From a virus: a stretch of 64,000 nucleotides of DNA. Location of the stretch: positions 1 to 64,000 of the IMG/VR virus record IMGVR_UViG_3300012984_000001; one strand, given 5' to 3'. Of this stretch, positions 48,311 through 57,647 are shown one piece after another. Both the position numbers and the translations under genes were made by a program. Within the stretch, counting starts at the first letter, position 1. The number at the start of each line of letters is the position of its first letter. The notes beneath the pieces are model-generated. The model saw only the letters and a program-made list of their open reading frames with translations, had not been told where the DNA came from and made no database searches.

Positions 48311-48505
48311 ATGGACCCAAAGAAACTCATAAGCTATAGGCATGTGTCGGAAGTTTTAACCGGAAACAAGCAAACTGTTCGAGCGGACCGCCCAAACGCA
48401 ACACATTCTGTTGCTATAGGCGAACTTCTTGACTTTGTTGAAAAATGGATAGAGAAAAACTCAATATCTAAAGAAGCAAAAATTACAATCAAAACCAAGT
48501 CTTAA
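48311..48505 (+). CDS. Hypothetical small protein
   Basis: 64 residues, opening MDPKKLISYRHVSEVLTGNK, resembling a short DNA-binding helix pair. Ten bases after ssb. Not recognised. Confidence 0.55.
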   Translation: MDPKKLISYRHVSEVLTGNKQTVRADRPNATHSVAIGELLDFVEKWIEKNSISKEAKITIKTKS

Positions 48506-48516
48506 TATTTTGACCT

Positions 48517-48729
48517 ATGGGTAAGAATAAGTCCAAAAAACAGTTGAGACAGGAAAAGCGAGACAAGAAAATAACTATTGTGTTCTGCGCTGAGAACTCA
48601 TTGAGACAGATAGTTTCAGTACTTCGTTTTTACAACAACAGTGTTCTTTGGACTAAAAGCAAGTATGATTGGACATTACCCGAATGGAATGAATATTTTG
48701 AACTTAAAAATAAAATAAATAATGCTTGA
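48517..48729 (+). CDS. Small basic protein
   Basis: 70 residues with a Lys/Arg-rich N-terminus (GKNKSKKQLRQEKRDKKIT). Overlaps the next gene by 8 bases. Unknown. Confidence 0.55.
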   Translation: MGKNKSKKQLRQEKRDKKITIVFCAENSLRQIVSVLRFYNNSVLWTKSKYDWTLPEWNEYFELKNKINNA

Positions 48730-49015
48730 CAAAACTACATTCTGTGAAGTAATAGAACTTTTGCGTCAGCAGATTTTGTTTGATAACGAATCTGCTGAAA
48801 ACATGAAAGATATGTTCGGTGTTGTTCAAAAATGCCGATATAAAAATGATTTAGTCATAAAATCTCTGATGAAACTTCTACATTTTCACTTTCCACAAGA
48901 AGAGGAAGGTTTCTGCAGAATAGAACATTATTGTTTCATTATCGAGTTTGGGAAAGATGAAAATGAGTTTATTACTCCAGAAGAACTTTATGATTCACTT
49001 ATAAATAAAAAATAA
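48722..49015 (+). CDS. Hypothetical protein
   Basis: 97 residues, helical, opening MLDKTTFCEVIELLRQQILF, with a Phe/Tyr-rich end. No family recognised. Confidence 0.55.
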   Translation: MLDKTTFCEVIELLRQQILFDNESAENMKDMFGVVQKCRYKNDLVIKSLMKLLHFHFPQEEEGFCRIEHYCFIIEFGKDENEFITPEELYDSLINKK

Positions 49016-49018
49016 TTC

Positions 49019-49807
49019 ATGCCAAGAGAAAAATCTACTCGTTTATCTGGGATGAAAAAAAATCCTTATGCCAAGCCAAAGAAAAAAGTAAAAGCAAAAA
49101 CTTATAAGGGTCGAATAATTCGTGGCGTAACTAAAAAACAGCGAGAGATTGTTTCAGAATTTTTCAAAGTTCGTGAAGGTGAAACTCAGGAGCAATGGAA
49201 GAAAAGAACAGATGTAAACCGACTTTCCGAGGTAAACAAAGAGGAGGAAAACCGAATTTACAAAAAAATGTACATCTATTACAAAACGAAAGACAAGAAA
49301 GAGTATGAGATGCATAACGCATATCTAAAAATACAACAAATACCTCGTGCTTTCGATTTTATGCGTTATTATGGTGTTGTCATAAACTTTTTCTCGATAA
49401 AATACAATGTTCGAGTTGAAGACTATCAAATGGGTTTTTATTTTTACACAAATATCCCATTTACAAAACAAAGATTTGAAAATGCATGTGTTTTGCACTT
49501 CGGAACCAAGCATAATAAATTCAATTATTTCATAAAATCAGGATATTTAGAAGAAGTTACTCACACTATCAGATTGTACGACCAAGACAATGTTGTTCAA
49601 AAAACAAATCTCTATAGGCTTACTAGGGGATTCCTTAGAAGACTGACTGAGATTTACAAAGTTATATCCAAAATGAATACTCTAAGAACCGAGCAATCTC
49701 ATTTAGAAAACATGAGTCCAGAAATAGAGCAAATAATATTTGATATGAATGACGAAATAATGGATATTCAAACTGGAAGAGTTCCGGTATCAGATTTAAA
49801 TACTTAA
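49019..49807 (+). CDS. Conserved-looking phage protein, unknown
   Basis: 262 residues, very basic N-terminal 50 residues (KKVKAKTYKGRIIRGVTKKQ) followed by an aromatic-rich domain (YQMGFYFYTNIPFTKQRFEN) and C-terminal helix. The basic tail suggests DNA or RNA binding. Late in the rightward block, followed by anti-defence candidates. Confidence 0.6.
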   Translation: MPREKSTRLSGMKKNPYAKPKKKVKAKTYKGRIIRGVTKKQREIVSEFFKVREGETQEQWKKRTDVNRLSEVNKEEENRIYKKMYIYYKTKDKKEYEMHNAYLKIQQIPRAFDFMRYYGVVINFFSIKYNVRVEDYQMGFYFYTNIPFTKQRFENACVLHFGTKHNKFNYFIKSGYLEEVTHTIRLYDQDNVVQKTNLYRLTRGFLRRLTEIYKVISKMNTLRTEQSHLENMSPEIEQIIFDMNDEIMDIQTGRVPVSDLNT

Positions 49808-49831
49808 TAACTAAAACAATAATTTAAAATT

Positions 49832-50548
49832 ATGAACAAAGAACAATTGATTGCAAAAAATGTTAAGCATGCGTTTAACGGAAAAGAAACTTTATTCTCG
49901 GTTGAGAGTTTAGAAAAACATTTCGATGGATTGGTGATTCACGAATCTGACATTCTTACAGATGAATTTGAAGACCAAGACGAAGGATATGTAAGAGCGG
50001 GTGATGTTAACTTTGATTCAGCAATTCCGAAAGAAGTTTTGGAACCAGAAGAAGATGTTGTGGAAGAATCAACAGGAATGAGTTTTGAAGAAGCGGACAA
50101 ATTAGCGAAAGAAGGATTTTTAATAGCATTGCCGGAGTGGGAAGGTTTTTGGTTCAGAAATGTAACTAAAGATAACGGATTATTAGTTTTTACTAAAGAC
50201 GGTGAAATTTTAGATACGCCTGACGAAAAATATAAAGAAAGGGAAGATTGGATTGAAGTTAAAGCAAGTGTAGAGCAATGGGCAAAACTTACTGAGTATT
50301 TTGACAATGAAACAGCAAAAGAAATTACAGTTAAGGGTTCTGTTGTCGAATCACCAGACCCTAAAGCCGTTAAAGAAGAATCTGGAAAAACTCTTATGGA
50401 TAAATTAGTAGAATTTCAAGACAAAACAAATATCGAGGAGTTAAAAGTACAACAAATATTGTTAGGTGAAAAACCAGAAGGAAAATCAATCAATATTGAA
50501 GATTTAAAAGAGGAACCAACAAAAGAATCTAAATCAATTAAAAAATAA
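49832..50548 (+). CDS. Protein with a DUF2829/Tad2-like domain
   Basis: 238 residues. The central part MSFEEADKLAKEGFLIALPE then WEGFWFRNVTKDNGLLVFTK and EDWIEV matches the DUF2829 pattern (F-x-A-L..G..V.R..W.G......DW). That family includes Tad2, which sequesters the Thoeris signal. Flanking regions are acidic and disordered, unusual for Tad2 and suggesting another role or fusion. Gene lies immediately before an Acb2-like gene. Confidence 0.5.
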   Translation: MNKEQLIAKNVKHAFNGKETLFSVESLEKHFDGLVIHESDILTDEFEDQDEGYVRAGDVNFDSAIPKEVLEPEEDVVEESTGMSFEEADKLAKEGFLIALPEWEGFWFRNVTKDNGLLVFTKDGEILDTPDEKYKEREDWIEVKASVEQWAKLTEYFDNETAKEITVKGSVVESPDPKAVKEESGKTLMDKLVEFQDKTNIEELKVQQILLGEKPEGKSINIEDLKEEPTKESKSIKK

Positions 50549-50553
50549 TTATT

Positions 50554-50796
50554 ATGTCAGAAACAGTTCAAGAATTAAGTTTAGGAGAAAAAAGAGTGCG
50601 TTCAGCGTTTAATCCATCTGGAGCAGGAAATGTGAATTTTATCAAAGAAAAAACTGCGGAACTTATAAATGTCCTGGAGGATTTCAAAAACGATGAAAGA
50701 AACAATTTAGACGAAGAAGCAAAAAGATTAGTTTCTTTGGCACAGACAACTTTTGAGGAAGCCGCAATGTGGGGAGTAAAAGCCGTAACTTCATAA
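50554..50796 (+). CDS. Acb2-like cyclic-nucleotide sponge (anti-CBASS) candidate
   Basis: 80 residues, all helical: LGEKRVRSAFNPSGAGNVNF then IKEKTAELINVLEDF and a C-terminal AQTTFEEAAMWGVKAVTS. The FNPS...V..IK...LI and the A.T..E.AAMW.VKA.T end recall the Acb2/Tad1-hairpin family that binds signalling nucleotides to block CBASS or Thoeris. Judged by motif memory; adjacency to a Tad2-like protein strengthens it. Confidence 0.55.
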   Translation: MSETVQELSLGEKRVRSAFNPSGAGNVNFIKEKTAELINVLEDFKNDERNNLDEEAKRLVSLAQTTFEEAAMWGVKAVTS

Positions 50797-50815
50797 AACC
50801 ATAAATCCATTAAAT

Positions 50816-50856
50816 CAAAAATCCCGATCTTCGTATTTAAACGAGTCGGGATTTTC
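50816..50856. terminator. Bidirectional terminator between convergent genes
   Basis: AAATCCCGA and TCGGGATTT flank an 18-base loop, with A-run on one side and T-run on the other, between the rightward anti-defence genes and the leftward GroES gene. Confidence 0.85.
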
Positions 50857-50878
50857 TCTATTAATTAACCAAATTAAA

Positions 50879-51211
50879 CTATTTTCCTGTCCAAATCAAA
50901 TCTCGGTAAAAAACCAAAAGATAAGGATTGCCATTTTGGGTCATTGCAGTAGCTTTAAATTTATCAAAAATAACCTCGCTTCCTACTTCTATAGTGTACC
51001 TGTTTTTTCCACCAAATATCCTTGAAAAAAAACTTTGAGGCTTTCTAGGGCACTCAGTTCCAATAGACCTAATTATTCCTCGTTTCTGCTTCTCGTTCGC
51101 ATCAACTATACCACTAATATCAATTCCTGATTTAGTTTTGTTCTCGTGGAAAATTTCTTCAACAACAACTATTTGATTAAGCGCTTGTCCTTTGAATTTA
51201 TTTGGTGTCAT
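50879..51211 (-). CDS. groES: GroES-like co-chaperonin
   Basis: 110 residues from ATG 51211, overlapping the end of groEL by 14 bases. IVVVEEIFHENKTKSGIDIS contains a mobile-loop-like segment, and the beta-barrel follows (GIIRSIGTECP ... YTIEVGSEVIF). Longer than usual GroES insertion between barrel strands (RKPQSFFSRIFGGKNR). Presumably the lid for the phage GroEL. A longer start at 51235 is less likely. Confidence 0.8.
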   Translation of the reverse strand: MTPNKFKGQALNQIVVVEEIFHENKTKSGIDISGIVDANEKQKRGIIRSIGTECPRKPQSFFSRIFGGKNRYTIEVGSEVIFDKFKATAMTQNGNPYLLVFYRDLIWTGK

Positions 51212-52745
51212 GAGCAAATCTTTTAAGTGTAACAACGTTGTTGGTTCTAAGTAAGTTATTTGAAGCGGATGCTGCGTTTACAAGAGCTGTTTTAACTCCT
51301 TTCGCAGTATCAAGTATTCCGGCTTCGAACATATCTACTTCTTTATAGCCTTTCACATCGTACCCCATAGGATATTTGCCTAATTCTGGCACAGAAACTC
51401 CTGCGTTTGAATGTATTTTTAAGATTGGCGCTTGTATAACTGTTTTTGTTACTTCATCTATATCTAAATCTATAGCTGATAGTAAAGCGATTCCTCCTCC
51501 GGCAACAACTCCTCCATCTTTGGAAGCGCGTACAGCGCAACAAGCATCATCCACTCTAGCTATTTTTTCTTCAACTTCACTTGGAGTTACACCTCCAACG
51601 AAAATAGTAGAAATGCCACCAGATAATTTAGAGATTCTTTCACGAAGATAGTTTTTCTCACCTTCATTTGTTTGAAGTGTAATTTGAGAGTTTAACTCAT
51701 TAATTTTAGCGGTGACTTTTGTTTTGTCGAATTCTGGATTAAGCGTGATAACCGTGTCTTTTTTACCGATTTCAATTCTGTCGCAAGTTCCAAGATAAAC
51801 TGCTTCTTTTCCTTCGTAATTTGTTCTTGAAATACCTTCCAAAAGTTCACAATCTAAAATCAATGACAAATCTCGCATTGTTTCACGATTCTTTTTTCCT
51901 TGATATGGTGGTTTTATAATTGCGAATGGATATTTGTGTTTAATGACATTTTCTAAAATCATACTAGAAATGTCGTGAGACATATCTGATATTATAACAA
52001 TAGGACGCCCGTTGTGTGCAGCATAATCCAAGAAAGGCGTGATTTCATTATGTGTTTGAAAATTAATCAGTGAACATAAAACTAATGGATTGTCGAAGAT
52101 TACGGATTGAGATTCCGGAACATTCACAAATCCTTCGTTTAAATATCCGGCATCAATTGGATTTCCGGCAATGTGTTTAATGAAAGTTTCGTCTGTAAAA
52201 CTACGTTTGTGAGATACTATTCCGAATTCTCCTGACTTGATAAACGCTTCTTGGACAATTTTAGCTATTTCAGAATCTCCATGAGCAGAAGTTTTAGCAA
52301 TATCGAACATTAATTTTTCATTTACAGGAACCGAAATGGAATCGATATATTCAGACACTTTTGATACAGATTCTTCAATTTTGTTTTTGATTTCAATTGA
52401 AGACGTTCCTTTTTTAAGTTCATCCAATGAATATTTGAAAAATGCCTGAGTCAAAACACATACTAGGGTAGTTCCATCCCCAACCACTTCAAATTGTTTT
52501 TTAGAGGCTTCTTTTACTATTTCGCAAGCAATATGTTCGATGCTATTTTCCCAATAAAGATTATGTAATACATCGTGACCGTCTGCAGTTATATTAGGTA
52601 ATCCTCCTGTAGTTTCGAAAAGGACATTTTGTCCACGATACCCCATTGTGCTCGAAACTATGTCACAACACTTGTTTATCCCGTCAAGTAATTGTGATTT
52701 TGCATCTTCTCCACTGACTAGATGCCTTAAAATTGTGTTACTCAT
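51198..52745 (-). CDS. groEL: GroEL chaperonin
   Basis: 515 residues from ATG 52745 (MSNTILRHLVSGEDAKSQLL). ATPase motif GDGTT at 89-93, SSTMGYRGQNVLFE near the N-terminus, SGGISTIFVGGVTPSEVEEK and GGVVAGGGIALLSA in the equatorial/intermediate domain are all GroEL. It lacks the Gly-Gly-Met-rich C-terminal tail, and is about 30 residues shorter than host GroEL. With its own GroES it may fold phage virion proteins. Drawn from a promoter at 52776-52802. Confidence 0.9.
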   Translation of the reverse strand: MSNTILRHLVSGEDAKSQLLDGINKCCDIVSSTMGYRGQNVLFETTGGLPNITADGHDVLHNLYWENSIEHIACEIVKEASKKQFEVVGDGTTLVCVLTQAFFKYSLDELKKGTSSIEIKNKIEESVSKVSEYIDSISVPVNEKLMFDIAKTSAHGDSEIAKIVQEAFIKSGEFGIVSHKRSFTDETFIKHIAGNPIDAGYLNEGFVNVPESQSVIFDNPLVLCSLINFQTHNEITPFLDYAAHNGRPIVIISDMSHDISSMILENVIKHKYPFAIIKPPYQGKKNRETMRDLSLILDCELLEGISRTNYEGKEAVYLGTCDRIEIGKKDTVITLNPEFDKTKVTAKINELNSQITLQTNEGEKNYLRERISKLSGGISTIFVGGVTPSEVEEKIARVDDACCAVRASKDGGVVAGGGIALLSAIDLDIDEVTKTVIQAPILKIHSNAGVSVPELGKYPMGYDVKGYKEVDMFEAGILDTAKGVKTALVNAASASNNLLRTNNVVTLKRFAHDTK

Positions 52746-52775
52746 ATAATTAAATTTAATTTGATTAATAGAAAA

Positions 52776-52802
52776 CAAAAGTACTAATTTTAAAAAAGAC
52801 AA
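52776..52802 (-). promoter_or_regulatory. Promoter of groEL-groES
   Basis: Minus strand: TTG (complement of 52800-52802), about 16 bases, TACTTTTG (complement of 52776-52783). Divergent from and adjacent to the tail-spike promoter. Confidence 0.65.
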
Positions 52803-52819
52803 CAAACATTTCTTGTTGT
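52799..52819. promoter_or_regulatory. Inverted repeat joining two divergent promoters
   Basis: ACAACAA (52799-52805) and TTGTTGT (52813-52819) form a 7-base inverted repeat with a 7-base spacer. Each arm lies at the -33 position of one of the two divergent promoters, so a single factor could control both. Confidence 0.6.
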
Positions 52820-52836
52820 TTTAATTTATATCTTTG
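52813..52836 (+). promoter_or_regulatory. Late promoter of the tail-spike block
   Basis: TTGTTGTT (52813-52820) and TATCTTTG (52829-52836). Closely similar to the promoter at 2671-2696. Transcript begins about 20 bases before the ATG at 52862. Confidence 0.75.
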
Positions 52837-52861
52837 TTTTCAATAAAAAGTATCTAATGTT

Positions 52862-55525
52862 ATGACTAAAATAAAAAGATATTCTACAGTAACCCCAACT
52901 GCATCCGACATTGTTATTGGTACAGATAAAGAAAATCAAGAATTAACCAAAAACTTTAAGATTGGAGATATACTAGATTTGCTGAACTCACTTAACGGAA
53001 ACGAAGTTATTGCATATACTTTTGTCGAAAGTCCAATCGGAGAGTTAGATGAAAATGGCTCAGGATATTTTATCTCAGAAAACAACCTGACAAATCCAGC
53101 TGACGTAACAAAACTGATATTCAGTAAAAAATTAAAATCAGGAAACGACTTATCAGACTTGTTCAATTTCATAGACGCACATAAAAGCAGTTTTAAATTA
53201 CAGATAAGAAACATATCAGACCCAAACAATATAGTTTATTTTGATATAAATGAAATAACGGAGGAAGACTTTCAGTTTTCAGTGTCTGTAAGCGTATATA
53301 ATACTGATTTTTATATCGGTGAACTTGAATATTCTAAAATATATAGCGTTTATTGGGATTATTCTGTAGGCTCAGGAGGAGGTGAATCCAATAAGTTAAC
53401 AGGAAATGCAATAGATTTAAGCAATCCTTTGGTGAATTATTATAATATGGATGATGCAGACAACCATTCGTATAGTAATTATACTATTTCGGACTTAGCA
53501 AATGGAGGAAAAGCAAGACTATTAGTGACAACATCATTATTGCCTACAATTACAGGAGCAACAAACATTAAAGGGGATGAATTTCAGCCTAATACCCCTA
53601 TTTATTTAGAAGTAGAAAACAGCGGTGGAAGAATAGAATATTGGGTAAAACAAATATATATAAATGCTTTTATAGATATTACAGCATTGCCTTTTGGTGG
53701 AAAATACTATGAGTCACCAACTCCTTTGACTGAATTTGCAGGAACCCCAAGTATATTAAAAACATCAACTGGGAGGTTATTGCTAGGAACTGATTATTGG
53801 CAATATGCCAACACCACCAGTAATACTACCGGAATTTATGAATATATAGGTAATACTTTTGTAAAGATAGCCGATATTGTAAACATGTTTTGGGCTCAAT
53901 TTTTTGAATATTCGGGTGTCATATATCTTATTGGTGTTGATAAATGGAAAACAGGAAACATAATGATTTCTAAAAGTACTGACTTTGGGAGTACTTGGAC
54001 TGATCCTGTTAAAATAGTAGATAAGTTGACTGGGCAAGGATGGCAAACTTCCGCTTGTTCATTGTTGATAAAAGACGGACATATAGTTAAACCTGTTTTG
54101 GACAGTGGAACTCCAGTTATCACAGGAGACACTTATAGAATAGCCTTTATAATAGCCAATTTATCTACCGACCTTACTGTTGCGGCAAATTGGACAACAT
54201 CTAATATAATGCCGTTCAACAAAACATTGATTCCAATAAAAATATCTACACAGGCTAACGGAATTGTCAATCCTTATAATCCAACGAATACGCATTCAAA
54301 GTTTGTTTTAGAACCAAATGCTATAGAAGTAGCAGGACAGGTAAGGTTGCTATGTAGATTAGAAGTTCAGCCAAACAGTAATTATGCAATGTATTATACT
54401 GTTGCATGGAACAGCGGAAGTCCAAAACTAAGTACAATAAACGCAACTCCTAACTATATAGAAATGTATGGTGGAAATGTTAAGTTTAAAGTACTATATG
54501 ATTCAGTTAGTGCTAAATATATTTCTATTGTAAATCCTTGCAAATACAAATATATGAACGACTTTAGAACCGAGTCACACCTAATTACATCGTCAGATTG
54601 CATTACTTGGACATTAAAAAACAGGGTTGCAGGATACGATGTAACAAATAACTGGGAGGCTATAATTGCCCAGTATGGAATTCAATACGCAGACTTTATA
54701 ATAGATGGGAACGATTTATTGGTTTCTTATAGGGTTGCTGATGCTAATGCTGCAACTTTTCACGATAGCAATATCACTTCTTTAATGAAAATACCTAATT
54801 TTAGGAGTATTCCCGATGAAACTTTTGCAAGTGGAAATATAAGTTTACTTATCAATGAAAACTCAGAAAGATTTGAAACTGCTGACGGTATTGGTGTTAT
54901 AAAAGACCAATCGAAATATTATAATAGTCCTTTTATGTTGAATGTCAACAACTCTATAAAACCTAATTGGGTTTCAGGAGGCATTCAATTCAATGAAGCG
55001 GAATACTTAAGGGTAGTTCATAACGAATATTTAAACATCAATAATGGTTTTTCTATTTTTGCTGTTGTAGAAAACCTACAAAATACCTTTAATAGAATTG
55101 TATCTAAAAGCAGTGGTTCTGGAGGTTCGGATTTGCAAGTAAATAATTATTCTTTTAGTTTCGTTGGTGGATTATCCGTAGAAAATGGATATGGACAATA
55201 TGCGGATTATTCAATAGGAAACAATTATATTTTATCTGCATCTTATGATAATGTGAATAATGATATTTACAATTATTTAAATGGTGCGAATAGAGGAACG
55301 CCATCAAGTCTTTCGAATGCAACATTCGTAACAAATAGAGTACATTTAACTACGGCATACACAACTGGAAACACTGCTGAAATGTGGATAGGAGCAAGAC
55401 AAGTTCCAACAACCGGAAAACTAAATGGAAAAATAAAGGCCCTCCATATTTTTCCAAGCTATATGAATCCAACCCAAATGCTAGCATACATAAATTCCTT
55501 AAATGCTATTTACAATATATATTAA
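52862..55525 (+). CDS. Tail spike with sialidase-like beta-propeller and LamG-like end
   Basis: 887 residues. N-terminal anchor SDIVIGTDKENQELTKNF with IGDILDLL, then a collagen-free stalk, a middle part with an Asp-box (STDFGSTWTDP) typical of sialidases/BNR propellers, and a C-terminal LamG-like beta sandwich (IFAVVENLQNTF ... LHIFPSYMNPTQ). Likely binds and perhaps cleaves host glycans. The N-terminal anchor is also seen in the fibre at 57644. Confidence 0.75.
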   Translation: MTKIKRYSTVTPTASDIVIGTDKENQELTKNFKIGDILDLLNSLNGNEVIAYTFVESPIGELDENGSGYFISENNLTNPADVTKLIFSKKLKSGNDLSDLFNFIDAHKSSFKLQIRNISDPNNIVYFDINEITEEDFQFSVSVSVYNTDFYIGELEYSKIYSVYWDYSVGSGGGESNKLTGNAIDLSNPLVNYYNMDDADNHSYSNYTISDLANGGKARLLVTTSLLPTITGATNIKGDEFQPNTPIYLEVENSGGRIEYWVKQIYINAFIDITALPFGGKYYESPTPLTEFAGTPSILKTSTGRLLLGTDYWQYANTTSNTTGIYEYIGNTFVKIADIVNMFWAQFFEYSGVIYLIGVDKWKTGNIMISKSTDFGSTWTDPVKIVDKLTGQGWQTSACSLLIKDGHIVKPVLDSGTPVITGDTYRIAFIIANLSTDLTVAANWTTSNIMPFNKTLIPIKISTQANGIVNPYNPTNTHSKFVLEPNAIEVAGQVRLLCRLEVQPNSNYAMYYTVAWNSGSPKLSTINATPNYIEMYGGNVKFKVLYDSVSAKYISIVNPCKYKYMNDFRTESHLITSSDCITWTLKNRVAGYDVTNNWEAIIAQYGIQYADFIIDGNDLLVSYRVADANAATFHDSNITSLMKIPNFRSIPDETFASGNISLLINENSERFETADGIGVIKDQSKYYNSPFMLNVNNSIKPNWVSGGIQFNEAEYLRVVHNEYLNINNGFSIFAVVENLQNTFNRIVSKSSGSGGSDLQVNNYSFSFVGGLSVENGYGQYADYSIGNNYILSASYDNVNNDIYNYLNGANRGTPSSLSNATFVTNRVHLTTAYTTGNTAEMWIGARQVPTTGKLNGKIKALHIFPSYMNPTQMLAYINSLNAIYNIY

Positions 55526-55549
55526 CAAACTAAACAGAAAATATAAAAC

Positions 55550-55798
55550 ATGAAAAACTGGAAAACAACATTAGTAGGAATTGCGTTATCGGCTTATCCT
55601 ATATTTGATGCAATAAATCAAGCTTATGCATCAGGATATTTTACAGGAAAAACTGGACTTCAATTATGGTTTGGTATTGCAGTAATTACTTTAGGAGTAT
55701 GGGCTAGAGATAAAAACCCTACTACTGCGCCTAAAAATCTTCAAGCCAATGATGAAGACGATGAAACAATAGTTGGAACACACCCAAAAGACAGATAA
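55550..55798 (+). CDS. Putative holin-like membrane protein
   Basis: 82 residues. One amphipathic N-terminal helix (WKTTLVGIALSAYPIFDAI) and one clear transmembrane helix (LQLWFGIAVITLGVW), with an acidic C-tail. Opening gene of a lysis cassette with endolysin downstream. Holin call from context and topology only. Confidence 0.5.
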   Translation: MKNWKTTLVGIALSAYPIFDAINQAYASGYFTGKTGLQLWFGIAVITLGVWARDKNPTTAPKNLQANDEDDETIVGTHPKDR

Positions 55799-56130
55799 TG
55801 AAAAAAATAACAAGCTACATATTTGCAATATTATCACGAAAAGAAATGCTATATGTAGCTTTGTTTTTGTCGATAATAACATATTCTTTTTGGACTTATT
55901 TTTCGAAAGGTTTTTTTTACAAAGGCAACGCTTTGTTTTTGTTGATTTTTGTTTCGTATCTTTATGCCAACGAAAGAACTTCATTCATAAAGTACTTGAT
56001 ATTTAACCTGTCATTAAATTATGTTTTTAAAGAGTTTTTTTTAGATGCAGGTAAGTTGTATTTTTATGAAGCAATAGCAGTAGTATTAATCCCATTAATG
56101 TGGTATATAAAACATGGTAAGTTTAATTGA
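55798..56130 (+). CDS. Polytopic membrane protein of the lysis cassette
   Basis: 110 residues, three or four hydrophobic helices (YVALFLSIITYSFWTYF, ALFLLIFVSYLYAN, a C-terminal one). ATG overlaps the previous stop by one base. Could be a holin or antiholin. Unknown function. Confidence 0.55.
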   Translation: MKKITSYIFAILSRKEMLYVALFLSIITYSFWTYFSKGFFYKGNALFLLIFVSYLYANERTSFIKYLIFNLSLNYVFKEFFLDAGKLYFYEAIAVVLIPLMWYIKHGKFN

Positions 56131-56464
56131 GTACTGGAGAGAATTAGGCTTAACTATAGGCGCAATAGTAACTTTTCTAGCAGGGCGAAAAAGTACTAAA
56201 TTACAAGAAAAAAAACAGACTGTAGATGCTATTGATGCAATGCAGAAGACTTATGATGTTTTTTTGAAACATTATGAAGACAATTACAACAAGCTCTTAG
56301 CAAGATTAGATAATCTTGAATTAAGGAATACAATTTTGACAGAATCGTCACAAGCTTGGGAAAAAAAATTCAAAGACTTGGCAAAAGAATACGAATCATT
56401 TAAAAAAGAACATGAGTCGTTGAAAAACGCATTTGAGTCGTACAAAAAAAATCATAACAAATAA
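56114..56464 (+). CDS. Membrane-anchored coiled-coil protein
   Basis: 116 residues, N-terminal hydrophobic segment (LGLTIGAIVTFLAG) then a long coiled coil. Overlaps the preceding gene by 17 bases. Resembles spanin-type or holin-accessory proteins of lysis cassettes. Confidence 0.5.
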   Translation: MVSLIEYWRELGLTIGAIVTFLAGRKSTKLQEKKQTVDAIDAMQKTYDVFLKHYEDNYNKLLARLDNLELRNTILTESSQAWEKKFKDLAKEYESFKKEHESLKNAFESYKKNHNK

Positions 56465-56475
56465 ATCTAATTAAA

Positions 56476-56916
56476 ATGAATGAAATAATAAGAATTGCAG
56501 AAAAAGAAATTGGACAAACTGAAAAACCAGCAAACTCAAATAAAACAAAGTACGGAAAATGGTTTGGCTTCGATGGTGTTGCGTGGTGCGGTATATTTGT
56601 TTCATGGTGTTATGCACAAGCAGGATTTCCATTGCCTAAGATTGGTTTTACAAAAGGATATGCTGGGTGTCAAACTGCAGTCGCATTTTTTAAAAAATCA
56701 AATCAAGTTACATCGAAACCTGTAGAAGGAGATATTGTATTTTTTGATTGGAATGCAGATGGAAGATACGATCACACTGGATTATTCGTGAAATGGGTTA
56801 ATGATAAAGAATTCGAGACTATTGAAGGGAATACTGCTGTTGGAAATGACAGCAATGGAGGAAATGTTATGAGACGTGTCAGAAAAAATAAAAATGTAAT
56901 ATTTGTGCATCCATGA
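56476..56916 (+). CDS. CHAP-domain endolysin
   Basis: 146 residues, single CHAP domain with C38 (VAWCGIFVSWCY), H100 (RYDHTGLF) and an acidic third residue in FETIEGNT. CHAP enzymes are amidases or endopeptidases that cut peptidoglycan. No signal peptide, so export relies on the holin. Confidence 0.85.
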   Translation: MNEIIRIAEKEIGQTEKPANSNKTKYGKWFGFDGVAWCGIFVSWCYAQAGFPLPKIGFTKGYAGCQTAVAFFKKSNQVTSKPVEGDIVFFDWNADGRYDHTGLFVKWVNDKEFETIEGNTAVGNDSNGGNVMRRVRKNKNVIFVHP

Positions 56917-57647
56917 TACAGATAGATTTAATAAAAACTTGGGAACGGATAAAAGTTTGGTTTCCTTATGTGTTATCGCTTGTGTTTGCGATATTGTTGT
57001 TTTTTAAATATAATTCAACTTCTGGGCTGGAATCTGAAAACAAGGGCTTAAAAAATGAAGTTTTAAGAAGTGAGATTTTATCTAAGGGTTACTTGAATTT
57101 AGTTTCGGAGAAAAATAAAATAATTGCTAGTCACGAAAAAAAAATAGATAGTTTAAAAAATGAAATAGTTGTCTCAAAAAGTAAAACTATTGAAATAAAA
57201 AAGGAATCAGAGAAAAAAATCAAAGAGGTCTATTTGTTAACCACTAAACAAATTGTTGATTCTTGGAAAAGTAGATATAGTCCTAAAGAAGATATTCAAT
57301 ATGTTGGAAAAGATGTGGCGGTTACAGATACTGTGGCGAAACAGATTGAATCAGATTTGGTGAAAAAAGATTATTTATCTTTGGAATTAAATCAAACTAA
57401 AAAAACTCTATCATTGACAGAATCTGCTTCTGCAGAAAAAGATACGGTAATTAGTGATTTAAAAGACCAAAAGAAGAATTTGTTCATGGTTGTTGAGGAA
57501 GATAAAAAAACAAAAGAATCACAAAAACAAATAATCAAGAACACTGAAAAAGAGCTATCTTCTGAAAAAAATAAAAAAACTTTTTGGAAAGCAACTGCTA
57601 TCGGAGTAGGAACTGTAATTATTGTGAAATCAATATTGAAAAAATGA
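56913..57647 (+). CDS. Spanin-like membrane coiled-coil protein
   Basis: 244 residues. N-terminal transmembrane helix ([16 protein letters not shown]), long coiled coil, and a second C-terminal hydrophobic helix ([19 protein letters not shown]). Starts in ATGA overlap with the endolysin and ends in overlap with the next gene. Fits Rz-like or unimolecular spanin topology that bridges the envelope. Confidence 0.6.
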   Translation: MIQIDLIKTWERIKVWFPYVLSLVFAILLFFKYNSTSGLESENKGLKNEVLRSEILSKGYLNLVSEKNKIIASHEKKIDSLKNEIVVSKSKTIEIKKESEKKIKEVYLLTTKQIVDSWKSRYSPKEDIQYVGKDVAVTDTVAKQIESDLVKKDYLSLELNQTKKTLSLTESASAEKDTVISDLKDQKKNLFMVVEEDKKTKESQKQIIKNTEKELSSEKNKKTFWKATAIGVGTVIIVKSILKK

